This document shows, piece after piece, positions 36,593-49,530 of a stretch of 64,000 bases of DNA. How positions within the stretch are numbered: the first letter of the stretch is position 1; each line of letters opens with the position of its first letter. The translations under genes and the position numbers were made by a program. Source of the stretch: Acanthopleura granulata (lineage: Eukaryota > Mollusca > Polyplacophora > Chitonida > Chitonidae); the NCBI GenBank assembly GCA_016165875.1, contig JABBOT010000004.1:5277351-5341350 (forward strand), read 5' to 3'. The notes beneath the pieces are model-generated. The model saw nothing but the letters and a program-made list of their open reading frames with translations, had not been told where the DNA came from and made no database searches.

Positions 36593-39500
36593 ATGGCGGG
36601 AAGCAACGTGTTGGCGTGGTTGTCAGTGACGTTTTGTGTATCTCTCTCACTTGCTAATGATTTAGCCCGAGGTAAGGCTCTTAATTTTTGCGAGGTGTTT
36701 AAATGCTGAAGATTTTTAAGGGCATTAAACTGATTATAGCACGTAGAATACAAAATAGATTGGTTAAGCTGTATCGCCGCCGCTGTTGTAAAATTTTTAA
36801 TGTGTTAAAACTGTCATTCAGTGGTGGTTACTTGAAACTGTTCTTGGCCTCGCAGGTGAAATGTTATTATTTTTTTTTTGTACTTGTCGGTCGCAGGTTC
36901 AGTTGTTTGCCCATCCTATTGAATTAGACGTGGTATGCACCCGACGCAACGTCTAACAGAGGCCCATTGAGAAAAACATGAGATTTTTCCTGTCCCCATT
37001 TAGACGGAGCATAGCCTTTAAAAACGGTATGTTCCTCAATCAGCAATGGTTCGCCGAGGGGATATAGAGTGAAGAGGCTTTAAACGCCTTTTGAGCTACC
37101 CTACATAACAGTGCGAATCCTGCATGGAAAACTCCACATCACGGAGGTTACCGGACTCTCTTGACGGCTGAGTGAACATGGCAGCCTGCAAGAATTTTTG
37201 ACTGAAGCAGTGGTCAAATGATCATTGCTCATTGAGGAACATATACATTTTTAAGGTAATGAAGTGTCTAAATACGGATAAGGGAATACACTTAGTATAT
37301 TTTAAAAGGACCTCTAGTAGATGTGGTATCAGTAGCATATGTTCATGTCACCTATAGCCAAATGATACAAATCACATCAGCTCATTGTCACCAGACACAG
37401 TCGAATATTTCATGAAAGATTCTGTACCCCTATCTCTTGAAGAAATGACCGTTAAGCACTTCTGTAATCTGAAGTTAAATATGCATTCATGCTCCTATTT
37501 AATGTGAACAGATGTCACTTCTCAAATGTGGAAGTTTTTGGAAAGTAAAACGAAGTGAGAGCCATGCATGCTGTCTGTCAGATTTCTTTTGTAGAATGCA
37601 TGCACAGAAACAGTTGACCTATCAAAGTCAGGTTTGAAGAGTTGTTACTGACCTCATTTCTATATAAGAAAGCCAAGACATCAAAGTCACATGATAAATC
37701 AGTGGGAACAATGAACGCTCCGCCTTATTTGAACTCTCGTGTACGCTGTGGCGAGTACGTGTTGAGCAAGCAATGCCCCAAGATTCAGTAATGAACTTCA
37801 GCATTGCACTTCAAGCATACTGTTGTGCCACAATAAAAGTTTAACCAATGCTAAAATGTTTCTTATTGTTTAGTGTTTCTAGGTACATAAATTAAAGAGA
37901 TTTACTTTTAAATGAAGTTGCTAAATTTGGTCCGCAATTTTTTTTGAGTCGCAGCTGAAATATTTATCACTGTTTTAATGTAACGACAGATTTATTCGTT
38001 GTTGTGATGACATGTCCACATATCAAAATGGTCACAGCTAAAATTTCTCAGCAATATGGTTATGTTCATCACTTAAATTATGAACATGCAGGCAGAACCC
38101 TAAATATGAACTTGCAAGTTCATCCTGCTTCAACAACACCCTCGCCACAGCATGGATGAAATATTGCCGAGGTGCTATTCCATATTCATTCATTCATTCG
38201 TAATTTCAACATCACCCAAAACACCCTATATGGTATTCATTCAGTGACCCATTAATACCTGTAGTTTAGCACAGACATATGCAGTGTGCTCAGCCAGGGT
38301 ATTCAAGCCATTTTGTTGTTATAAACTCAATTTGAACAAGTCAGAAAACTCAATATTTTTTGGTAACCAGTCTATCAAAAGCTCAATTCATTTCATAAAA
38401 GCTCAATACAAAAATTGTCTAAAACTCAGTTTTCCAATATTTGTCATGGTTACCACACTAAGAAAGTTCCTAGAAAAGCTCATCATAACTTTCTGATATT
38501 GTACTGAAGTTACTCTTCAGTTTAGAACAGCATGACTTGTTTTAGAGAAACACCCACCTGGTTTTCAACCACATAACCAGACCATGCAAGTGTCAGGAGT
38601 ACAACATTCTTTCATTACTTTTCATTACATTTATCAAAGTGCGTATTTCAAATAAACACTTAAACATTTAGTCGTTTTAATATGATAATGATTTGATAAT
38701 GTTTAATTTGTATTTGGTATGTTTCTTATTTTTCAGCCATGAAATGTGTATGTAGAATAATGCAATGCAATAGCATACCCATACAAAACAAATTCTATAG
38801 TGGCACTGACCATACTTGTGTTCTTATTTCCAGGCTGGGGTGACAAAGTTGATTGGGTATCTCTAGAAGAGGGTCTTAAAATTGCCAAGGCTGAGTAAGT
38901 TATGAATTTTGAGCTCATACACGAGGAACCTGGAATGAATGTACATGAATGATGTATATCCTATCAGTAATTGTTTTTCAAGGTTATATCGTAGTCACAG
39001 TTTTACCTACCTTAAAAACTCTTCCTGATTCACAGGACGATCATTGACACTGAGTTGTGCTTAAAGAATTCATTTTTTGAAAGGCTCGTAAGAAACATTC
39101 ATGTCCTATGCTTTGCTAAAGAGATTGCATTGAGTTAGTTTTATTGAGTTTGAGTCTGTTTTCAGAAATAAGCCACTTATGGTGATAATTCATAAGTCTT
39201 GGTGTGGAGCTTGTAAAGGTAATGTTAATGAATTATCATTTTCTTAACTTATTACTGTATATGTTACTGCACATTACTGGCATAAAGCCATTTATAACTT
39301 TGTAGAACAGTGTTTGATATAAATTTACATACATGTATATGTGAGAGTTAGTTTGTAGAAACACCATTACTTTATATTGTCCCATTTCTTTCGGGTAATA
39401 CTGTTCTGGGGTTCCAGTATACCTAGTAAAGTTTCTGGCGATTATAACAAGTGGAGCAAATAGTAGTGACTGAGGTGACATACTCAAGACGCTGTGTTGT

Positions 39501-42500
39501 AAAAACATAACTTGTATTCATATATTTGGGCCGAAATAGAAAAAGATATCCCAGTGCAGTATTAACTGTAGTGTTGTCTTTTTATTTCCTGAAGGTCATC
39601 TTTTCATATTTTTTGACAATTTCACATGTGCATGTTTAGTTATGTAAATTCATTGTCATTAATTCACAGCGTTGAAGCCAAAGTTTGCTGACTCAGCTGA
39701 CATTCAGGAACTCAGCAAAAAACTTGTTATGGTTAATACACAGGTTAGTCAGCATGGAGTGTTTTCCTTTCTAAGAAAAAGGACTCGTTTAGCAGTAGTT
39801 GATGTTTGTGTGACTGAATAACAACAGTATGTGTTGTTTGAATATTCTAGCAAATAACTGTGATGTCTATGTATATTGATGCAGTGTAGTCCTGAGAAAG
39901 CAATTACTGATATCAACAATAAAATTGTGTGAAGTTGGATTCCTTTTTCTGGGAATGCAGAGTTGGACAAATCTGTTTGAATTAGTAGAATTCTTCTCTT
40001 TGGACCTGAAATGTTTAATGTGTTTACCGTGGAATCAGTAAAAACCCAAAGATTCTAGTTTTATCTAGATGTTGTTTATGTCGAATTATTCTTGCTGTTA
40101 GAAATAGTAATTAAATGGACATTGTGTGAAAAATAATTTGCAGAATATGCATTTTTATTTGGTATTCGTCAGGATGATGAAGAACCTTCAGATAATAAAT
40201 TTGCTCAAGATGGACAGTACATACCAAGGATATTTTTTTTGAGTAAGTCACACTTGACATGAAATGAAACAACATATCCAGAATTAAAATGATTGACATT
40301 AACGTGGATCTAGTTGACAAAAAAGGACATTAATCAGGCGTATACACTATATGTACTTGAATTCCATGGCAGTCAGTACTATAAACATTATGTTGCCATG
40401 GCAGCTGAAAGTAATATGTGTGGCCATTGCAGTATGCTATAGGCCCAGGGTGTTTTTTCTTCCGTCTTGTTGTTGTATTTAATAAAACAACAGGTGAAGA
40501 TGTGATTTTCTGATTGTTATTTCAGATCCAGAAGGAGAGGTTTTAACAGATATAATTAATGCGCGGGGTAGTCAGAAATATAAATATTATTACCCTGACC
40601 CCAAAGACAGTAAGTATAAGTAAAAATGAAAGTGTCGTTACAATTTAAAAACAAAAATTTTTGTGCATTATAGATGCTGCTGCAGAAGAATAACAAAATG
40701 TCTTTGAATACTGTAAATGGGATTTCTACTTAACATGGCCATTGAAAACACCCATTTACTAGCCTTTCTCCAAGTGAGTCAGATTGAAGTGTCACTAGAC
40801 TTTTGCTGTGTTGTTGGCTGTTTTGGTAAGATGTGCCGCACATTTTTGTGGAAGGAGCTTCAAACCCTTAACTCGACATGTTTGATTCTTTTCATTTGTC
40901 TTTCACAAATTCATGAGGACATTATTTGAACATTGGGAGAAAAATCTGCAATAATGGAAAAAAAACAGCATCCATTTAATTATTTATTCACTTATTTATT
41001 TGATTGGTGATTTATGCTGTACTCAGCAATATTTCACTTACACGATAGCTGCCAGCATTATGGTGGGAGGGAGCCAGACACAGCCTGGAGGAAACCCACG
41101 ACCATCCGCAGGTTGCTTGCGAACCTTCCCACGTATGGCCAGAGAGGAAGCCATTATGAGCTGAAATTCACAGCGACCACTTTGGAGAGAGGCAGGGGGT
41201 CATAACGCCTCGCAGGTGCACTAACCACCTCGGCCACAGAGGCCCCTTACATTTTATTAGATAAGATGTGTGTTCGGTGCAAAGCAGCAAGTGATGATAT
41301 GCACATACGCGGGATTCAGTTGTCAGATCATTCAGTATGTTTCCTGATTCTTTACTCTCATTCATTATGTGGAGAATCTAGATACTATATGTTACTAAAA
41401 TTGAAAGAGTTAGTGATTCATACTACAAACATATAATTACACGTAGTTTTCTGAAAAGTCTTTTTGTAAAAAATGTCCTTCTGCCAATCATAGGTGATTT
41501 GATTTTGAAGATAAAGCTACACTTCTCGTTGGGAAATTTTAAGGCTTAGCAATCTATATCTGTGTGATTAAAAAAGAGAACAGATTCCAGCCACACGAAA
41601 ATGGAACTGATCTCCCGTTTGCCGTTATTAAAGCTCTGCATTGTCACAATCGTAACGTGCAGTAATCTCCTGTGTGATCTGTGAAATGGGTTCCAGAGCA
41701 GACGCAAGTTTTACCTATAAGCACTGATGACGTTTGATAAGTTGCTGTTAACATCCCTGTATTGTTCTGTTTTCCCTAATCCTGCTTAAGCCATGGTGGT
41801 AGGGGGCGTGTAAGCTGATATCATTTAAGCATTTATAGGAACAGTTAGAAAAAGGAAAAACCGTTACTGCAGTGAATGGACTGGTTTTATTCTCCATACT
41901 GAAGTCTTTTGTATTATGGGGATCAAAGATTGAAAAATCGCAGTAACCTTTAGCAACCATAAGTAGCTCATGACAGAGGCACTGTTCATTAAAAAGATTG
42001 TAACATTCTCTCTTGAATGTAAAAACCTGTTTGAATTCGTTGTTGAATTATCTTGGTTTGAAGCGTGGAGTATTATGCTGCCGTCCTGGGATCTGAAGGC
42101 GTCCATGCTTTTAATATTATGATAGACTAACCAGTCAGAGAGCTAGGAGATACCAGCTGATATAAAAGCTGAGAGGTGATTGTTCTGAACTGACTGTCAG
42201 TGTAACATGTAATAACACAGGGACAGGACTCTGTTTTAATGTTTAATTCTAACAAGTACATGTGTGAACAACATTGCAAAGTATTTCCACACCCTTGTGC
42301 TGTGGCGGGAGTAAGTCTCAGATAACAAGTGTTCCGAGCTTGGAACAGTTACGTCACAGTCTAGACAGAATGGCTGCGTTTCAGGCTAGCCGACGGAGCA
42401 CTGTGAAATATCAGTTTCCGCTGTTGTAGTAGCCGTTAGAAAAAATACTTTACCGAAAGAAACATAATATTGTCCAATCTTTCTGGCTAACTTAACTTAG

Positions 42501-45500
42501 AACATGAACTGCCTTTCATTTTAAACAGCAAGAAGCGCAGATTTTGAGGAAAAAAATCGGTTTACGCGCTGTAATCTTTTTGTTTTTCAATGTCGGACAT
42601 ATAAAATGGCATCAGGGGACTGTTTTGCGAAACAGTCGCAACTTGTGCCTGGTGTAATTGACAACGCAGCGAAGAACGACACACCACCATGGTAAATGCG
42701 CTTGACGTAACGTTGCGACAGCTTAGTAAAACGAGCCTCAGAGGACTGCACGGATTTGTAACGATCTTGACAGGCGTCCGTTATAGAACTTTGCGTGCAG
42801 CGTTCGTGTTGCTGATATTCTGAAGATGGGCTGTATACAGACAGCTTACGGTTTCCGATCCTTGAAAATGAATTGACACATATTGAATACTCAGTGTCAT
42901 TCAGTATCTCTGCTAATCTTTAAATGGCAGTACACGAAAAAGCCATTTTATGCACAACGCCAAGCAGCTAAGATTTGATAAGATCACATGACAACCTCTG
43001 TTTATGCCCGTGTGGTGATGAAGTAGTATGTATGGTAATGTAGTTGTTTTTACAACGGCAGGTTTATGTAGAGTAGGTGTCATTGAGAACTGTTCCCATA
43101 TATTTATGATCTAACTACGTAAATATTCCATTGTGTAGAAAGATACGTTTGACAATTATATTCAGTATTTATTGATTATGTTACCCCAGAATGTATGATA
43201 GCAACAAAATCCCCGAATGATGAAAATAAAATTAATGTTTGGTGTTTCATAGTGTTTCTTTCACGTAGATAGAATAGTGATAGAACTAAAAAGATATGTT
43301 TACTTGTCTCTCTGATGATATGCGTAAATTTTTGAATATATGTTCTGAAAAGATATCACACAGATATGCTAATCGAGTAAGAATTTTTTTCATGATCGGG
43401 CAGAAGAATCGCATATAAACTTTCATGGTATTAACACCTGTTGAATGTATCATATTTACTTATCTCCATTGACAACGCCATACACTGGTGGAAACTGAAG
43501 GGTATAGACTGTACACGTTTGTCTTCAGTCTATCTGTCTTTTCGGTCTGTAGCATCAGTTTTTTCCCGACTTTCGTGTTTACGCCATCTTACATGCGTGC
43601 ATCAGAAGCAGTGAAAGCATGTACAGTGCGGTTTGTAAGTATGTCGGCGTATCCACATCAGGGTGGCAACGTACTTCAGTTAGTCAACAGGTTATAGGTA
43701 CTGCATATTAGCAAAGCATTCTGGAAATACTGCTTCCGTGCCATTTATATAAAGCTATACCTGTCGGGTTGGGCCGCTAGGACGGAACGGTCCAATTCAG
43801 TCTTTGTCTGTTATATACAGTAGTTGTATTGTTGATGACATGCATGCACTATCAAGTACATTCAAAATGACAAATCGTGAAGAACGTCTGGAAAATGCGT
43901 CGACGACAGGAGAAAATGTCGATAACTTCTTAAAGAAGAAGCATAACATCTTGAAAGCAGAGTATGGCTTGTAACGTCATTGTGAATTCGCATTGCTATT
44001 TTCAATTTAAGATAACATCATTTTGATTTCAAGAAATCATTTTGGGGAAAAAAGAGCCTGGAAATTATAGGCCTACCTTGGAGAAAACTTAAGGAAAGTC
44101 GACCTTTATCCGACTGTAACATGCCATTGCAGGCCTAAGCGATACATATACCAATATTCTACTCAAAAGAGTTTTATACATGTATAGTAAATGCAAATAC
44201 CAAGTTGTTGATTACTTGTCACTGTCCAAAATGGACGAAGCAATCTGAAACTCGATCGCACTTGATCTGGAGCTCTTCACGGCGAAGCCAATACTTGTAT
44301 ATTTATCGCACCAATGAATCTCCGTTCAGTTGATTGAACTAGCTAGGTGCTTCCTGGAAGACCGATGAACGTATAGGCCGGTTTAGCCTAGCCCTCTGGC
44401 TAACCTGCATGGTTTAGTTTTGCACAATAACCCAGTATGTATTTGTCTTACAGTGATCCAAGGAATCGCCATGTAGGTTCCACTGGAGGAATGCAGCTAA
44501 CACTAAACGCTGGGACACACGGACGATTAAACTGCTTTAATTTCTTCCATTTGCCAACGAGTTAACAGCAGGACAGTTTAATGTTTCAAACAGGAAACAC
44601 CCGTTTGGACCGGTTTCCTGCATATTTATCTATGATTTTTATATTTAAGCCACCTCATGAGGTTAACCTACTAAAGTCGCATGATCTTACGAGGGCATTG
44701 TAAAACTGGTGGCATCTGAGACTTCTCTGTTTTATATGATCGTTTCTATACATAGGCTGGTTTTCACTTCATTCCAAAGCATTTGACAGTCGTCCTAGCA
44801 CTTTTGCTTATTTGTTTTTTCCACTTAGTTTCGATTTTTGCATAAGCTATCCATAGAATCTGATACTGTTTCAGTTTTGGTAATCCATCACTAAACAGTT
44901 TGGCTATATCACGGCACGAACCATATGGTAATGGCACGTACTCGCTGACAACCGTGAGGGACATCTACTCTGTTGGGAACATCTCTACACAATGTGTGAC
45001 AAATATTGCTAATCGTTGCGATATCTCGTATCCTGTATATTTTTCACACATTTACGTCGCACACTTTGGTTCGTAGGTACACCGATTGATGACACCCTCT
45101 CCCCACCTGTCCGTCCTGTGTAATCTTTGTAGAAAAGATTATCCATCCGACAAAATTAACCATGACTTTGCTGGGTTCTTCAGGTGGATGGGAATAAGTG
45201 TCGTTCCATTAATAGGTGATTTGATTTGGAGATAAAGCTACACTTGTTGCGTAATTTCAACAGTTAGCCAAAAAAGATATCCATATTATATCATTAAAAA
45301 AAAACAGAACAAATTACAGCTATTCTAAGTGGAACTGGCCTCCGAGCGCCATTACTAAAGCTCGGCATTGTCACTAGCGTGACATGTACACTGATCTCAA
45401 GTGGTGATCTGTGAAATGGGTTTCAGAGCGGACGAAGTTTGCCTATAAGCAATAATGATGTTTGATAAGTTGCTGTTAACATCCCTGTATTGTTTTGTTT

Positions 45501-47710
45501 TACCTTATCCTGCTTAGGTAATGTTGGTAGGGGATGTGTAAGCTGATATTGTTAAAAGTAAAAGACAGCTCATCACAGGGGTGCTGTTCATTAAAAAGAT
45601 TATAAAATTCTCTCGTAATTGTTGAAACCTGTTTGAAATTGTTTGAACTCGTTGCTGAATTATCTTAGTCTGAAGTGTAGAGTATTGTGCTGCCGACTGG
45701 GGATTTGAAGGCGCCCGTGCTTGTAAGCTTGTGAAGAATTGACGAATCAGAGAGCTAGTAGATGTCAGCTGCTTATAAGTTGTGACGTAAATAGGTTCTC
45801 TATCAATGTAACATGTAATAACATAGGGACAGCGCACTGTTTTAATGTTATAAGTTTTGATTATAACACGTACATGGGTGAATCACATTAAAAAATATTT
45901 CCAGACCATTGAGTTGTAGCGGTAGTAAGTTTCTTGATCATTTCAGGTTATAAATTGACATACATGTATATGCTTAAGTTATAAAAACAACCCTGGCAGC
46001 TTACGAGGCTGAGGGGACGAGTGTTCCGCGCTTGGAAAAATTACGTCACAGCCTAGACAGAATGGCTGCGTTTCATGCCAGTCGATGAGACAGGGTCAAT
46101 GGTCAGTTTCCTTTGTCGTAGAAGCTATAGGAAAAATGCTTTTACCAAAATGAAGGTATTATTGTGCTATCTGACTGACAAGCTTAACGTAGAACATGAG
46201 CAGTAAGCATTTATATGTACGCATAGGGAAAACAAAAACTTACTGCGTGAATCGGCTCATGAAGAGGCTCATACACCATTTCATCACACCCCCACCCCCG
46301 TACGCCCTTTGTCCGTAATTCACTGACACCCCTCCCTTTGAACGTACGTGCTTTATGGACGACTCCTTACTGGACGAACCATGGAGGTATATTCGCGTAA
46401 GATCGATGAATGGTCACAAATCTTAGCATGAAAATTATGTTTTAAAAATTTCTGCATATGTAGTGTTCCCTTAAGTTTACCTGGATGGTTACTTATGAAA
46501 CGCTAATGACGAAATTTGAATGTGAATGGTGAAACAGAATGAATAATGGTACTACATGCCTCAACTAAGTAATGCCAGAACTTGATTAAATCGGTGTATA
46601 CTTTGATGGATTTATGTGTATAGGCCTACTAGCACATGTTGGTTAAATAAGGTAGATCTGAGATTTTACATAATTCTTGGGAGAGATGCAGGGGATTTAG
46701 TGTATGTCGCAATCTCTAATAGTACATATTGACAGGTATTCATATATGTTTACGTGGCTTGTGTATGTGACAAAAAAGTGCATCGTTATAGAACTTGAGA
46801 GGTAGTCTCCCCTTTACCATGCGTTGATGTGTATGTTAACATGCATCTGTCAGTTGTGACCTACATGTTGACGTGGCATGTCTAAAATGTGAAACGATAG
46901 TTGACAGTCGTATTGTTACCTAAGATCTCTCTTTTTCGTTTAAGCACAGTTTCGCTTGTCCGTCGTGGGTAAATGTTAACGTTTTGCTTGGTTGAAAAAA
47001 AAAAACATAAAACTGAAACTGGTTCAGTTTTGTAGTCCTGCATATGCAGTAAGGCACTGCAAAGTAGCGCTGGGTGGGGGTATAGCTCAGTGGTAGAGCA
47101 TTCGACTGCAGATCGAGAGGTCCCCGGTTCAATCCCGGGTGCCCCCTTGTTTTCACTTGCATGGTAGGATGAACCTTCGCCTGATTACAAACAGACAATT
47201 ACTCTATTGTCGTAGGCTGTTAGAAGTTCCATGTTACATTTATGTAATACAGAATTACTTCCCGCTCAGATCTATAACCGTTTGTATAATTGTTGTTGTT
47301 GTATTGCAATTTAGTCCTCGTTGCATTCATTCTGAATTGAAAATTGTTCAGAATGAAACCTTTACCTTCTGATGTTTGTGCTATATTAAGTGATGAATAC
47401 ACAAAGTTGATCTACATTAAACCGATTTATCAGTATGTACTTTGTTCATCTTATACAAACTTAAATTAAATAGATGCTGACAGGCTACCTGAATGGAATT
47501 GTTTTGATGGTTAGGTGGATACTCGTCAGCAAAACATTCATAAGAATTAAGAATGAAGACAGCATATAAGGAGCTAAACAGAAGAAGCAAATTGTTATAT
47601 GCTTTTAACCGGTGCACTGTTTGTATTTTTTTATTGCAGTTGCTGAATCAATGAGGCGAGTTCTCCAAGGTGCAACAGAAAAATCTGATAATCGTGGAGG
47701 AGAATTATAA
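36593..47710 (+). CDS. TXNDC12: TXNDC12 (ERp18/ERp19/AGR1)-type ER thioredoxin, complete (7 coding exons, 163 aa)
   Basis: Small luminal ER thiol-disulfide oxidoreductase of the AGR/TXNDC12 family. Exons: 36593-36671, 38834-38894, 39166-39218, 39670-39743, 40173-40242, 40526-40609, 47640-47710 (stop TAA). The sum is 492 nt with consistent phases. The N-terminus has a short hydrophobic signal peptide, roughly residues 5-21. The active site is WCGAC (Cys60, Cys63), the motif I recall for human TXNDC12, whereas classical thioredoxins have CGPC. A likely cis-Pro lies in YIPRIFF near residue 107. The C-terminus is NRGGEL; the family usually ends in a KDEL-like tetrapeptide (EDEL in human), so ER retrieval may be weak or altered here. 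Human length is 172 aa. The ATG lies in AAGATGG, a good Kozak context. The last intron is 7 kb and carries a tRNA gene and repeats. A poly(A) signal AATAAA is at 48557-48562, giving an 0.85-kb 3' UTR. Confidence 0.95.
40981..41247 (-). mobile_element. tRNA-derived SINE copy, near full length
   Basis: Runs from the tail side (TATTTATTCACTTATTTATT, then GATTGGTGATTTATGCTGTA) through CACTTACACGATAGCTGCCA, GCATTATGGTGGGAGG, the AAACCCACGACCATCCGCAG block and AACCTTCCCACGTATGGCC. It ends in a head CACTAACCACCTCGGCCACA followed by GAGGCCCC. It lies in the TXNDC12 last intron, antisense to the gene. Confidence 0.85.
41492..42515. repeat. Diverged ~1-kb direct repeat, copy A
   Basis: Matches 45211-46206 in order: AGGTGATTTGATTT and AAAGCTACACTT; GTGATCTGTGAAATGGGTT; GTTTGATAAGTTGCTGTTAA then CATCCCTGTATTGTT; CTGTTCATTAAAAAGATT; TGTAACATGTAATAACA; TTACGTCACAG and AGACAGAATGGCTGCGTTTC. 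The copies are clearly diverged with indels, and copy A has a stretch missing from copy B around 41820-41960. It lies in the TXNDC12 last intron. The unit may be an unnamed mobile element or an old local duplication. Confidence 0.8.
45211..46206. repeat. Diverged ~1-kb direct repeat, copy B
   Basis: Partner of 41492-42515, about 3.7 kb downstream in the same orientation. It carries its own insertion of about 60 bases near 45940-46010. The best kept part is 46030-46075, with TTACGTCA (CRE-like) at 46041-46048 and AGACAGAATGGCTGCGTTTC just after it. No ORF longer than about 100 codons is shared by the two copies, so this is not a recognisable duplicated protein gene. Confidence 0.8.
47076..47147 (+). 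tRNA. tRNA-Cys (anticodon GCA)
   Basis: Full 72-nt cloverleaf: acceptor GGGGGTA / TGCCCCC with discriminator T; D arm GCTC..GAGC; anticodon arm TTCGA-CTGCAGA-TCGAG with GCA at 47108-47110; T arm CCCGG-TTCAATC-CCGGG. Box A (TAGCTCAGTGG) and box B (GGTTCAATCCC) are intact. A TTTT Pol III terminator follows at 47150-47153. No intron, and no encoded CCA, as expected for a eukaryote. It lies within the last TXNDC12 intron, on the same strand, about 490 bases before the final exon. Confidence 0.96.
47150..47153 (+). terminator. Pol III terminator of tRNA-Cys
   Basis: TTTT three bases after the tRNA 3' end, the usual RNA polymerase III stop. Confidence 0.8.
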
Positions 47711-48556
47711 ACGTGACAGGATGAATAGAAAAGATTACAGCTCATTTCTGTTTGCCGTTGTTCATAAATGACCTAAAGTACATGTAGTAATAGCATATAT
47801 TAATTCAATCTTTAATTTATTCGAAACTTATTATAAACATACCTTTATTTTAATTTAAATACGAAGCTGGAAAAGAAGCCTGAGATAAGATTACTCTGTT
47901 ATTGTCATTTGAAGAAAAAAACTCTTACCATTATAGTTTGCTTATGAAAAGTGTTTAACCAATGTTTGGATCAGTGGTAACTTGCCTAATATCATGATAC
48001 GTTTGGTTAAATTTTCTGCTAGCATCGTACAGTCAGGGCAAAAGGTGAACATAGCACCTTTACTCAGGTGTCTTCAATAGTGGAAAGCAGAGGAAAAAGT
48101 ATGAGAAAACCCAGCTTTGCTCAGTAAATCCACATATGTACATTTTTTGTTCGATAATTTTTTGTTTCTTGAGGCGTATAAGTAAATTTTAACTACTACT
48201 GAAACTGGTGGATGGAAGAAGAAAGAAAAATTGAAGAAAAAAAAATTATTTCACGTAGAAGGTTGTAAGTGTTGAATGTAAATAGATGTGTAATGTGCAT
48301 GTGTAATTTGTTGTCACTCTTTATTTTCATAGAAAATGGTTGCTAGCAACACCTGTTAGTTCTCTATGCATTGCACGTATAAGGATATAAAGGTTATCTC
48401 TGCCGATGTGTTTTGTGGATGTGTGTGCCTAGCTGTAGAATTTATTTTGGTCAGCCTGTAAAAGTTTTTTGGTCCATCTATTTTGTGTATAGTATACCAA
48501 TTTACCGTTTAACAAGCTTAGTTTGTTTAGAGATTTATGATCCATTGTGGCAACGC

Positions 48557-48562
48557 AATAAA
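48557..48562 (+). promoter_or_regulatory. Candidate poly(A) signal of TXNDC12
   Basis: AATAAA in GCAATAAAACTG, about 850 bases after the TXNDC12 stop, followed within 120 bases by TG-rich sequence. It is the clearest canonical signal downstream of the last exon. Confidence 0.55.
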
Positions 48563-49297
48563 ACTGAACAACTTATCCTTTGAAATCCAGATTTATATGT
48601 CCTTAGCTTCACTCTGGTGGTCTGAAGTCTTTAAGAGTGTTTATATGGTGTTGGACAGTCTAAACCTGCTTTTCTCGTATGTGTTGTAATGTATACAGCT
48701 TGAGTTTTTAACACTTGCTTCATAGTATCCTACAACTATTGGTTGCCTCAAGCCTTACAAGCCGGCATCGCATATATAAGAGAAATATTTTGAGCACATG
48801 CGTAAGTAAATAAATATACATGTATACTTCATAGGCCAGCCTATACTGTATATCAAGTGGTTCGATTCTACCTTGTTCTATCAAAGACCTGCCAATACGT
48901 GGTGACATCTCTATCATCGCTAGATACAGAGATATTTAAACAATGTTCTAAATAGTGTCAGTATTCCCCTGCCATAAGCGCAAAAGGCCGGGAACTTTAC
49001 TGTACGAAAAAGGGAGGAAATGAAACGAACGCAATCAGATAAAAGTAAAGTCATCTGTTAGTATGTACTAATTTTAAAAGACTTTGTCATTGGACCATAT
49101 ATGGATTTAAATGTTTTAATTCTGAAGTGGGCTTTTTGGGCTGTATTGTATAATTCTTATATCATTTCTTGTCACTGCAATCTTTGTAAATGTCACTATA
49201 AATGTTTTATAGCGTTAATTACGTATCATATTACATGAATGGATTTGACACAGAAATGCAGTCTGGGGTTAAGAATACCTTTACATCATTATATTAC

Positions 49298-49530
49298 GGG
49301 GCCTCTATGACTCCGTTGGTTAGCGCACCAGGAGCCTCTCATCAATGCGGTCGCTGTTTTTCAAGTCCAGCTCATGCTGGCTTCCTCTCCAGCCCTACGT
49401 GAGAAGGTCTGCCAGCAAAATGTGGATGGTTCTGGGTTTTCCCCGGGTTCCACCCGATTTCTCTCGTTCATAATGCTGGTCGCCGTCGTATAAGTGAAAT
49501 ACTCTTGAGTATGACGTAAACCATCAATCA
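49298..49530 (+). mobile_element. tRNA-derived SINE copy, full length, + orientation
   Basis: Begins GGGGCCTCTATGACTCCGTT then GGTTAGCGC, a degenerate tRNA-like head with box A. CTGTTTTTCAAGTCCAGCTC follows at the box B position, then GGCTTCCTCTCC, AAGGTCTGCCAGCA, GGTTTTCCCCGGGTTCCACC and CATAATGCTGGTCGCCGTCG. It ends TAAGTGAAATACTCTTGAGT..ACCATCAATCAGATAAA. It reads from head to A-rich tail on the + strand and shows the true orientation of the family. Confidence 0.85.

Noticed and set aside
42370..42429. Short gene starting ATGGCTGCG after the CRE-like site
   Set aside because: Only 19 codons, and the second copy of the repeat stops after 8 codons; no shared product.
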